22,494 nucleotides of DNA from a virus. The stretch covers positions 1 to 22,494 of IMG/VR virus record IMGVR_UViG_3300037246_001217. One strand, written 5' to 3'. A program made the translations under genes and the position numbers. Of this stretch, positions 4,812 to 10,098 are shown one piece after another; the stretch's first letter is position 1; the number at the start of each line of letters is the position of its first letter. The notes under the pieces were generated by a model that was not told the origin of the DNA, did not search any database, and saw nothing but the letters and a program-made list of their open reading frames with translations.

Positions 4812-5171
4812 ATGACGACCGAAGAGAGAGTATTGCTTGTGGTTAATGTAGCCCGAGTATGTCACGAGGCCAACCGAGCCTACTGCAAGACTTTGGGGGA
4901 TACATCCCAGTCTTCCTGGGAGAATGCTCCCCAGTGGCAGAAAGACTCAGCGATGGATGGGGTACAGTTCCATCTCGACAACCCTGATGCGGATGATGCT
5001 GCGAGCCACGAGAACTGGTTAATGGACAAGAGGTCCTGTGGTTGGGTGTATGGCCCCACAAAGGATGCTGAGAACAAGACGCATCCGTGTATGATGAAAT
5101 TCCAGGACTTACCAGAGACTCAACAACTCAAGGACCGATTGTTCAGGAGCATCTGTAGAGCTTTGTCGTAA
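4812..5171 (+). CDS. RyR-domain protein, 119 aa
   Basis: The ATG at 4812 follows GAGGAGGAACGAAG. The upstream in-frame ATG at 4773 lies inside the previous gene and would span the motif, so it is rejected. Almost the whole protein matches the pattern of the RyR domain known from ryanodine receptors and from many bacterial and phage proteins: an N-terminal helix (LLVVNVARVCHEANRAYC), the central QWQKDSAMDGV helix, HENWL and GWVYG, then KTHPCMMKF and a final helix with LPETQQLKDRLFRSI. Isolated RyR domains are thought to bind small ligands, with nucleotide-type ligands proposed in prokaryotic conflict systems. The ligand here is unknown. The reverse dispersed motif lies directly upstream. Confidence 0.8.
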   Translation: MTTEERVLLVVNVARVCHEANRAYCKTLGDTSQSSWENAPQWQKDSAMDGVQFHLDNPDADDAASHENWLMDKRSCGWVYGPTKDAENKTHPCMMKFQDLPETQQLKDRLFRSICRALS

Positions 5172-5187
5172 ACCTCACCCACGAAAA
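5171..5187 (-). repeat. Dispersed motif, one mismatch (reverse)
   Basis: AACCTCACCCACGAAAA begins at the last base of the RyR-domain stop codon and abuts the AAGGAG ribosome binding site of the next gene. Confidence 0.6.
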
Positions 5188-5199
5188 GGAGTACATCGT

Positions 5200-5490
5200 A
5201 TGATTGGACTAGCAACAGGATTTGGAGCAATGGCGGCTGGTGGTGGTGGAGCTATGAGCCCAGCCCTCATTGGGTCCCTGGCGGGTAGTGCGATCGGTGC
5301 CGGCGGTGGGCTCCTGGAGTCCCGCGAGCAGAAGAAGCGGGAGAAGGAGGCCAAGAAGGAACGCCGCAGCCAGAAGCGGATGGCCGCAATCCAGGGAGTC
5401 ACAGGTACGATCAAGGAGAGTCAGGCCATGCGGCAGCGTGCCCTTGTCGCTCTCGGGCAGGCCCACATGGACTACGCCTCCATGTTCTAG
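5200..5490 (+). CDS. Gly-rich small protein with charged helix, 96 aa
   Basis: ATG 5200 follows AAAAGGAGTACATCGT. Residues 1-38 are Gly/Ala-rich and hydrophobic (GLATGFGAMAAGGGGAM, LIGSLAGSAIGAGGGLL), resembling the glycine-zipper segments of phage proteins that insert into membranes. Residues 40-62 are a strongly charged helix (ESREQKKREKEAKKERRSQK), and the C-terminus is helical (IKESQAMRQRALVALGQAHM). Such small proteins occur near packaging and internal-virion genes, so a minor structural or ejected protein is possible, but this is inference. Confidence 0.6.
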   Translation: MIGLATGFGAMAAGGGGAMSPALIGSLAGSAIGAGGGLLESREQKKREKEAKKERRSQKRMAAIQGVTGTIKESQAMRQRALVALGQAHMDYASMF

Positions 5491-5501
5491 GAGACAGTAT
5501 C

Positions 5502-5963
5502 GTGGCAGCAACCGTTAAGTTCAAGAGACCCCCGAAGCGTAGGACCATCTCGCAGGTGGCGGCGGACAGGCGGGTGGCCCCAAAGGCGAAGGCCGGCCCC
5601 GCGGGACCCACGGAACTCCCGCGGCTACCCCGAATGAAGGCCCGCCCCAAGAGGGCTCGTCCGGAGCGTCCCACCGAGCGGATGAAGAAGAAGGACACAG
5701 CAGGGAAGGACCTCCGAGGGGAGGCTCTCTCGGCTGTCGCACAGGCAGCCCTCGCCATGCCGTCGAAGTCCCGGACTGGGAAGGTTATCAAGGGAGCCCT
5801 CACTGGAGCTGCGATTGGTGGACAACTCGGCCTCGCCTTCGAGAAGTGGGGGGGCTCTCGGAAAGCCAAGAAGGCCAAGGGCGGCGGACGTGCCAAACTG
5901 TCACAGGAGGCCGTCTCGAAACCCCACGCGAAACCATCCAAGAAAAGGGAGGAGACCGTATGA
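5502..5963 (+). CDS. Highly basic protein, 153 aa
   Basis: The GTG at 5502 follows TAGGAGACAGTATC. The same leader shape precedes the GTG-start gene at 20210. The protein is dominated by Lys, Arg, Ala and Pro (KFKRPPKRRTISQVAADRR, KARPKRARPERPTERMKKK). Near residues 104-122 is a hydrophobic Gly-rich stretch (VIKGALTGAAIGGQLGLAF), and a Lys-rich tail follows. This suggests nucleic acid or capsid interior binding. I do not recognise a family. The stop overlaps the next start (ATGA). Confidence 0.6.
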   Translation: MAATVKFKRPPKRRTISQVAADRRVAPKAKAGPAGPTELPRLPRMKARPKRARPERPTERMKKKDTAGKDLRGEALSAVAQAALAMPSKSRTGKVIKGALTGAAIGGQLGLAFEKWGGSRKAKKAKGGGRAKLSQEAVSKPHAKPSKKREETV

Positions 5964-6205
5964 TCCCTCCGTACCGGACGATGTTCAAGCTGCCGGCTCT
6001 CCGCAAGGTTCATGGCTTCAAATCCATCGTACCCTTCCCCCTACCCATCCGGGATAGTGTCTTCTGTGTCAAGTGCGATACAGCCTTCCCTCTCTCGGAC
6101 CTTCTAGGGAGAGAGCTGGAGGAGAGCCAGTGTCCGTCTTGTAAGACTACCGCCGAGGAGTTCTGGAAGGACAAACCGAGCCTTCCAATCCCGGAGTACA
6201 ACTGA
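5960..6205 (+). CDS. Zinc-ribbon protein, 81 aa
   Basis: The ATG at 5960 overlaps the preceding stop by 4 nt and has GGGAGGAGACCGT upstream. An upstream in-frame start at 5846 would put most of the extra length inside the basic gene and is rejected. C36/C39 (CVKC) and C58/C61 (CPSC) form a zinc ribbon separated by 18 residues. The N-terminus is Pro/Phe-rich and the C-terminus is a short acidic and aromatic segment (TTAEEFWKDKPS). Its function is unknown. Confidence 0.7.
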   Translation: MIPPYRTMFKLPALRKVHGFKSIVPFPLPIRDSVFCVKCDTAFPLSDLLGRELEESQCPSCKTTAEEFWKDKPSLPIPEYN

Positions 6206-6588
6206 TGCCAGAGAAACAGGACAACACAGCCCGCATGAATGAGGAGCTGAGGCGACAGAGGAACCAGGCTCGCCAGAAGATGGGGAAGCTCCCCGAGTCC
6301 GGAGGGTTTGACTGGAAGAGTCTCTCGCAGGAGAAACGGGTTGACGTCGACCGCCGGCGTAAGACGTACCGGAAGGTCATCGCCCGGGTGGACAAACTCC
6401 TGGGATCGGACCAGAAGACCCCGGCCAAGGCTCCCGCAGCGAAGCCGAAGCCGAAGGAGGGAACTCCGGGGGAGAAGCTCATTGGGAAGCATGTTCAGAA
6501 GGCCGCGGGCCTCAAGCCCCTGATAAAGACCCTCCAGACGGCAGCAGAACAAGGACTCAAGAAGAAACAGAACAGCAACCAGAACTAG
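6205..6588 (+). CDS. Basic coiled-coil-like protein, 127 aa
   Basis: The ATG overlaps the preceding stop (TGATG), indicating coupled translation. Residues 8-70 are a charged helical region (ARMNEELRRQRNQARQKMGK, SQEKRVDVDRRRKTYRKV). A Lys/Ala/Pro linker follows at residues 73-90 and then a second helix (LIGKHVQKAAGLKPLIKTL). It is another member of the Lys-rich group of this block and could bind DNA or line the capsid. No family is recognised. The dispersed motif begins two bases after its stop. Confidence 0.6.
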   Translation: MPEKQDNTARMNEELRRQRNQARQKMGKLPESGGFDWKSLSQEKRVDVDRRRKTYRKVIARVDKLLGSDQKTPAKAPAAKPKPKEGTPGEKLIGKHVQKAAGLKPLIKTLQTAAEQGLKKKQNSNQN

Positions 6589-6589
6589 G

Positions 6590-6605
6590 TTTTGTGGGTG
6601 AGATT
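6590..6605 (+). repeat. Dispersed motif, exact copy (forward)
   Basis: TTTTGTGGGTGAGATT fills the 19-bp gap before the GTG start of the DUF4031 gene. No separate ribosome binding site is present, so the GGGTGAG within the motif may serve as one here. Confidence 0.8.
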
Positions 6606-6607
6606 GA

Positions 6608-6883
6608 GTGCCAGTGTATGTGGATAGTTTGACGCCCTGTCAGCGAAACTCCAGATGGCGGGGATGCCGGGCATGTCATTTGCTGGCTGATTCCTTGTCG
6701 GAACTTCACGAGTTTGCAAGAAAGATAGGGTTAAGATCATCGTGGTTTCAGAATCATCCACGTCTGCCTCACTATGACCTCACCTCAGGCAAGCGTCTTC
6801 AAGCGATCCGAACTGGTGCTGTACCAATTACCAGGAAGGAAGTTGTAGCACGAATGAGGGAATTGAAACATGCCGTTGCGTGA
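6608..6883 (+). CDS. DUF4031 family protein, 91 aa
   Basis: The GTG at 6608 begins MPVYVDSL, and the pattern throughout fits DUF4031, a small family common in phages and bacteria: an N-terminal YVD strand, CHLLADSLSELHEFARKIGL (residues 23-42) with its conserved His and Asp, SSWFQ, then PHYDLTSGKRLQAI (54-67) and GAVPIT (70-75). The length of about 90 residues is usual for the family. The biochemical role of DUF4031 is not established. The conserved His and Asp residues hint at metal binding or catalysis. The next gene starts 14 nt before its stop. Confidence 0.8.
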   Translation: MPVYVDSLTPCQRNSRWRGCRACHLLADSLSELHEFARKIGLRSSWFQNHPRLPHYDLTSGKRLQAIRTGAVPITRKEVVARMRELKHAVA

Positions 6884-7073
6884 GGGTCACTCACAGGAGA
6901 CTATAACATCGAACATTCAAGAGACGTTGGAGAGTTCGACGTTCGCCGCGGGGAAGCCCCGGAAGAAGAAAAGGAAGATGGCGATCGCGGCAGCCCTCAG
7001 CTCGGCCAGGAAGTCAAGAAGGAAATCGGGACTGAGCACGGAAGCCCTCCGGAAGAAGAAGGGAAATGGGTAA
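6870..7073 (+). CDS. Basic small protein, 67 aa, possibly extended by -1 frameshift
   Basis: ATG 6870 overlaps the DUF4031 gene by 14 nt, with GAGGGAATTGAA upstream. The product is Ser/Thr-rich at first and then strongly basic (KPRKKKRKMAIAAALSSARK, ending RKKKGNG), like its neighbours. Seven bases before the stop the sequence GGGAAAT is placed exactly as a -1 slippery heptamer (G GGA AAT in the reading frame). The -1 frame is open beyond the stop for 28 codons. Whether slippage happens is unknown. Confidence 0.5.
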   Translation: MPLREGHSQETITSNIQETLESSTFAAGKPRKKKRKMAIAAALSSARKSRRKSGLSTEALRKKKGNG

Positions 7074-7153
7074 GCTGGATTGCTGAGATTCCGGGATTTG
7101 ATGGTAGACGGCACATCGAATTTGGCATAGAATACCGCGAGGGAGGAGTTTAA
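7061..7153 (+). other. Possible -1 frameshift site and extension
   Basis: After slippage on GGGAAAT (7061-7067) translation would continue from 7067 as WVSWIAEIPGFDGRR and so on to TAA 7151-7153. The extension is compact and looks protein-like (Trp, Ile, Gly, Glu spacing), and it has no usable start codon of its own near by. I see no strong pseudoknot or stem 5-9 bases downstream, which weakens the case. A sequencing error or a decayed gene is the alternative. Confidence 0.3.
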
Positions 7154-7161
7154 GTGGTAAG

Positions 7162-7269
7162 ATGGGTAGTTTGGTTTTAGTGGACCCCCCGGGGGAGACA
7201 TACCCCCCCTCCGTTGTCCGAATCCGGACGGGGGCTCTCTTGAATGTAAGACCATTGGAGGTGGAGTAG
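7162..7269 (+). CDS. Possible 35-residue ORF
   Basis: ATG 7162 to TAG 7267-7269, two bases before the next start. GGGAGGAG lies 14-21 bases upstream, which is rather far. The product begins MGSLVLVDPPGETYPPSVV. The stretch is C- and G-rich and contains GTCCG/CGGAC around AATC (7216-7229) inside a longer CCCCC/GGGGG pairing. It may therefore be a structured leader for the HNH-like gene rather than a gene. Confidence 0.3.
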   Translation: MGSLVLVDPPGETYPPSVVRIRTGALLNVRPLEVE

Positions 7270-7270
7270 C

Positions 7271-7825
7271 ATGTCAAAACCTAAAGGCTCTCTGAAACGT
7301 AAGCCCCAAGACAGTGTGAAGGCTCTGCAACGGTGGCTGGCTGAGGAGAAGGAGAGGCTAGTCAAGGAGAAGGGGTGCCCTATGTGCGATGGTGTACCGC
7401 TGCCGCCGGTGGGGGACCTGAAGGACCCAGAGATACGGAAGGGCCTCGATGACTACTGGGACACCTGGACACAGCCGGTCGCGGCGGTCGAGGCTCGCTT
7501 CAATCCATGTGGTTTCCAGTTCGTACACATGAACCGGGGGGAGGATGACTTCCAGGTGAGTGATGGACCCAGGAGGAAGGGGATGACCCTAGAGAGACTC
7601 CAGCGTGAGGTGAACAAGTGTACTCTCATGTGCAAGAAGTGTGCGGGGAATGTCAGAAGAAAGAGTCAACATTGGCAGTTGAGTGGAGCTGAACCTCTGG
7701 AGTACAAGGAACCCAAGGAGAAGGTACCAGAGGGTGCGATCCCATACGAAGATGGGCCGGAGAAAATCTCACCCACAAAACTGTCGTGTCCGAAATGCGG
7801 ACATCTGTGGAATTGGCATAACTAA
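7271..7825 (+). CDS. HNH-like zinc protein, probably diverged, 184 aa
   Basis: ATG 7271 follows TGGAGGTGGAGTAGC. Zinc knuckle C36/C39 (CPMC), a FQFVHMN strand with H86, then a helix (MTLERLQREVNKC) and C117, C121, C124 (CTLMCKKC) follow the order of zinc-bearing HNH endonucleases. There the first His and a later His or Asn act at the metal site. Here the usual His after the last Cys (CH) is Ala (CAGN), so nuclease activity is doubtful. A further CPKC (C173/C176) ribbon ends the protein. HNH proteins near terminases can assist genome packaging. A reverse dispersed motif lies inside, just before the C-terminal ribbon. Confidence 0.6.
   Translation: MSKPKGSLKRKPQDSVKALQRWLAEEKERLVKEKGCPMCDGVPLPPVGDLKDPEIRKGLDDYWDTWTQPVAAVEARFNPCGFQFVHMNRGEDDFQVSDGPRRKGMTLERLQREVNKCTLMCKKCAGNVRRKSQHWQLSGAEPLEYKEPKEKVPEGAIPYEDGPEKISPTKLSCPKCGHLWNWHN
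7765..7780 (-). repeat. Dispersed motif, exact copy (reverse, intragenic)
   Basis: AATCTCACCCACAAAA lies inside the HNH-like gene, read as ISPTK in that frame. Confidence 0.75.
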
Positions 7826-7924
7826 AAAAAATAAATATGTACTGTATGGCCTCGGAGGGGGGGAGTCTCTGGGGCTGGGTGTCCACTAACTTTTTTGTGT
7901 TACTTAAACTGGAGAGATCAAGAT

Positions 7925-8374
7925 ATGGGGGTTGGCTCGGTGAAAAGTAAACCGACACTGATGCGGCGGCAGCCCCGGCGGGTGAAGGTCGCTCCGTCGT
8001 CGGTCTACGTGAGCTTGGAGGAGCTGATGGATGCCTTCGGGATTGCCGAGAAACACGTCAGGAGCCTTCTAAGCATTTTGGGGGTACCACTGGTCCATTT
8101 CCCTGGGGGAGACGCCAGGTACGTCCTCCTGTACGCTCTGGACACCTCTCTGTTCAACCTGGGGCTCCCGAAGATCATCAAGGAGAGCCCTGATCTGGCT
8201 CGGGTACACCACGAGCTGGCGGGGGTCCTGTATGGGACTCTGACGAAGGAAATGATCCGGGAGCGGGTATTGGCTCTCGGGAAAGTCTTGACATCCCACG
8301 CCAAAGATGGTAAGATGGGCCGCCGCAAGAGACGAGTAGCAGTAGATTCTGCAAAGAGGAGGTTTGACCGATGA
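7925..8374 (+). CDS. Helix-turn-helix-like protein, 149 aa
   Basis: The ATG at 7925 has GGAGAGATC upstream. A TTG at 7895 in frame is less likely. After a basic N-terminus (MRRQPRRVKV), residues about 26-70 (VYVSLEELMDAFGIAEKHV, then LLSILGVPLVHFPGG) fit a helix-turn-helix of the excisionase/MerR type followed by a wing. The middle is helical (LARVHHELAGVLYGTLTKEM) and the C-terminus is very basic (GRRKRRVAVDSAKRRFDR). A DNA-binding regulator or a packaging-site binder is plausible. The preceding 99-bp gap (7826-7924) is A/T-rich at its start and carries T6 at 7891-7896 but no clear terminator. The stop overlaps the next start. Confidence 0.65.
   Translation: MGVGSVKSKPTLMRRQPRRVKVAPSSVYVSLEELMDAFGIAEKHVRSLLSILGVPLVHFPGGDARYVLLYALDTSLFNLGLPKIIKESPDLARVHHELAGVLYGTLTKEMIRERVLALGKVLTSHAKDGKMGRRKRRVAVDSAKRRFDR
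8288..8316 (+). promoter_or_regulatory. Candidate sigma70 promoter before the terminase genes
   Basis: TTGACA (8288-8293), a 17-bp spacer, then TAAGAT (8311-8316). The -35 box is perfect and the -10 matches at 4 of 6 positions. It lies inside the helix-turn-helix gene and would start transcripts near 8323, just before the genes at 8371 and 8628. Confidence 0.45.
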
Positions 8375-8628
8375 GTGATCTGACAACTGTAATTCTGGAA
8401 GAGGTGGGAGCAGAGAGGGAGGACCAAGTCGCTCGTGGATTTGGTCCTGCTCACGACGAGGAGCATACCCACAACGACTGGGTAGCGTATATCTGTGCCT
8501 ACGCAGGGCGTGGAGTGAATCGCCACTATGATGAGGGGTCCCACAGATTCCGGAAGCAGATGGTAAAAGTGGCTGCTTTGGCAGTGGCTGCTATCGAGAT
8601 GGTGGACGTGGGTGAGTTGAGGAGCTGA
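8371..8628 (+). CDS. Conserved small phage protein, 85 aa
   Basis: ATG 8371 overlaps the preceding stop (ATGA) and follows AGAGGAGG. The sequence shows the pattern of a widespread small phage protein family: an N-terminal AEREDQVARGF helix, then AHDEEHTHNDWVAYICAYAGR, an FRKQMVKVAALAVAAIEMVD helix, and a short tail. The conserved His/Asp/Glu cluster (HDEEHTHND, residues 28-36) suggests metal binding. The family lies in varied phage contexts and has no established role. The stop overlaps the next start (TGATG). Confidence 0.7.
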   Translation: MSDLTTVILEEVGAEREDQVARGFGPAHDEEHTHNDWVAYICAYAGRGVNRHYDEGSHRFRKQMVKVAALAVAAIEMVDVGELRS

Positions 8629-9587
8629 TGGCTGAGGGTGACACTGAGATTCTGGTCCGGGGACAGGGGGGATACTCCGGCCTGCTGGGGTTCTATGTTC
8701 CGGACTCCGTAGCTGATGCTCTAAAGGAGACCAACTGGGACCTCCGGGAGATGATAGACATCCTGGCGGACATTGCCAGGGACACTGTGGCCGCCCCGAG
8801 GGACCGGATGGCGGCCATGAAGATGATGGACGAGAAGGCCCGTCAGGCCCTCGTTCTCTCCGGGGCTATCCGGAAGATCACAACGGAGGCCCTCCGGAAG
8901 GATGATGTTGGTACACAGAAGGTGACTGCCGAGAGCCTTCGCATCATCGAGGAGGGGGCAGCTCGGACGCTCGGGACCCTGGAGCTACTGGCAGCCGGGG
9001 CTGAGCGGCTGGAGATAATTGACGTTGAACCAGAGGAGGTAACGCAGGATGACACCAGAACAGGAAGCGATGTTCCAGCTCCAGGCCGACCCCGGCTACC
9101 AGCCTCCGATACCGGGGCAGGGAGGAGTTCAGATTCCGGCGGACGCACCGATGGTCGAGGACGGGGTGGAGACCGCAGTTCAGAGCGGGTTGGGGATGGC
9201 GTGGCAACACATGGCCAAGAACGGGCCGGTCAGGCCGGTGACGAGCCGGCGACCGAGCACGATAACCAAGGGACAATTAGAAGAACAGAAAGTGAGAGAG
9301 AACATGGGACTTCCGAGCAACGAGACGGACGCGGCCCGAGTGGTCGCCCTGGAACAGAAGGTGGATCAGATGATGGGAATGATGGAGAGTATTCTCCAGG
9401 CGAAGGGGCCAGCGATCCCTCTAGCCGGGAACGAGCCGTTGCCCCCCATCCTCCCCGTCGAGTCACTCCCTACACCCCCGGTGAGGACAGACGCCGTGCC
9501 GCCCGGGCAGCTTCGGTACCACTCCCCTCCGGTGAGGACGAGTTCCCCGACATCGGAACAGGCCGTCCCCCCGACGGCTCAGGTTAG
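8628..9587 (+). CDS. Candidate small terminase with long overlapping tail, 319 aa
   Basis: ATG 8628 follows TTGAGGAGCTG. Residues 1-140 are helical and acidic (VADALKETNWDLREMIDIL, MAAMKMMDEKARQALVLSG, GAARTLGTLELLAAGAERL), a size and character fitting a small terminase subunit, and the gene lies shortly before TerL. No DNA-binding motif is clear, so this is positional inference. From residue 141 to the end (539 nt) the frame overlaps the next gene. That part is disordered-type sequence rich in Gly, Arg, Asp, Ser, Pro and Glu. The overlap has no stop in 180 codons, so the tail must be translated unless the sequence has an error. Confidence 0.55.
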   Translation: MAEGDTEILVRGQGGYSGLLGFYVPDSVADALKETNWDLREMIDILADIARDTVAAPRDRMAAMKMMDEKARQALVLSGAIRKITTEALRKDDVGTQKVTAESLRIIEEGAARTLGTLELLAAGAERLEIIDVEPEEVTQDDTRTGSDVPAPGRPRLPASDTGAGRSSDSGGRTDGRGRGGDRSSERVGDGVATHGQERAGQAGDEPATEHDNQGTIRRTESEREHGTSEQRDGRGPSGRPGTEGGSDDGNDGEYSPGEGASDPSSRERAVAPHPPRRVTPYTPGEDRRRAARAASVPLPSGEDEFPDIGTGRPPDGSG

Positions 9588-10098
9588 TCACCCGGTAGGC
9601 CCAGTAGAGCGGCCTCGGGAACCGGAATATGCAGTACCGGCCCCAGTGGAGACAATGGGTGAGTTGGCCCAGAGACGCCGGGGTGAAAAGGGGCAGCCAG
9701 TGGAGCCCTTGCGGGAGGAGCCGGAGGAGCAGCCGACTACCGAGGAGTTGACGGAGCCCGTGATGCTTCAGGAGCCGGTGCCGGACCCACTGCTGGAGAA
9801 GACGCAAATTCTGACGGAGAAGGTTTTTAAGTGGCTGGAGACGAAGGACCCCCATCGGTACTGGAAGTCGTATACGGGGGGCTTGAACAAGAACCTCGCG
9901 TTCAACACATGGCCCCCGGCAATGCAGGCTCGCTTCAAGGAGCGGTTTGACCAGCTCCTCAAGGACTCCTCGTTTGTGTCAACGATCTGTCAGCACATGG
10001 TACAGTTCGAGAATGGGCACATGCTCGGTGAGGGTGTGGCTGCCGGCTTCGTCGTGGTGATCGCTGGGATGCTCGCCTTCACGGCAGTGGGGACCTAA
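9049..10098 (+). CDS. Pro/Glu/Gln-rich protein with C-terminal membrane segment, 349 aa
   Basis: ATG 9049 has an excellent GAGGAGGTAACGCAGG upstream, so it is a true start inside the preceding frame. Residues about 90-115 form a coiled-coil-like helix (AARVVALEQKVDQMMGMMES). Residues 120-240 are Pro/Val/Glu-rich linker. Residues 250-320 form a compact region (ILTEKVFKWLETKDPHRYWK, MQARFKERFDQLLKDSSF). The end is a hydrophobic helix (GVAAGFVVVIAGMLAFTAVG). It abuts the TerL start without a gap. It could be a virion or packaging-related membrane-interacting protein. No family is recognised. Confidence 0.65.
   Translation: MTPEQEAMFQLQADPGYQPPIPGQGGVQIPADAPMVEDGVETAVQSGLGMAWQHMAKNGPVRPVTSRRPSTITKGQLEEQKVRENMGLPSNETDAARVVALEQKVDQMMGMMESILQAKGPAIPLAGNEPLPPILPVESLPTPPVRTDAVPPGQLRYHSPPVRTSSPTSEQAVPPTAQVSHPVGPVERPREPEYAVPAPVETMGELAQRRRGEKGQPVEPLREEPEEQPTTEELTEPVMLQEPVPDPLLEKTQILTEKVFKWLETKDPHRYWKSYTGGLNKNLAFNTWPPAMQARFKERFDQLLKDSSFVSTICQHMVQFENGHMLGEGVAAGFVVVIAGMLAFTAVGT

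Noticed and set aside
7813-7841. Weak promoter TTGGCA-17-TATGTA after the HNH-like gene
   Set aside because: The -10 box matches at only three positions; the A/T-rich gap alone is insufficient.
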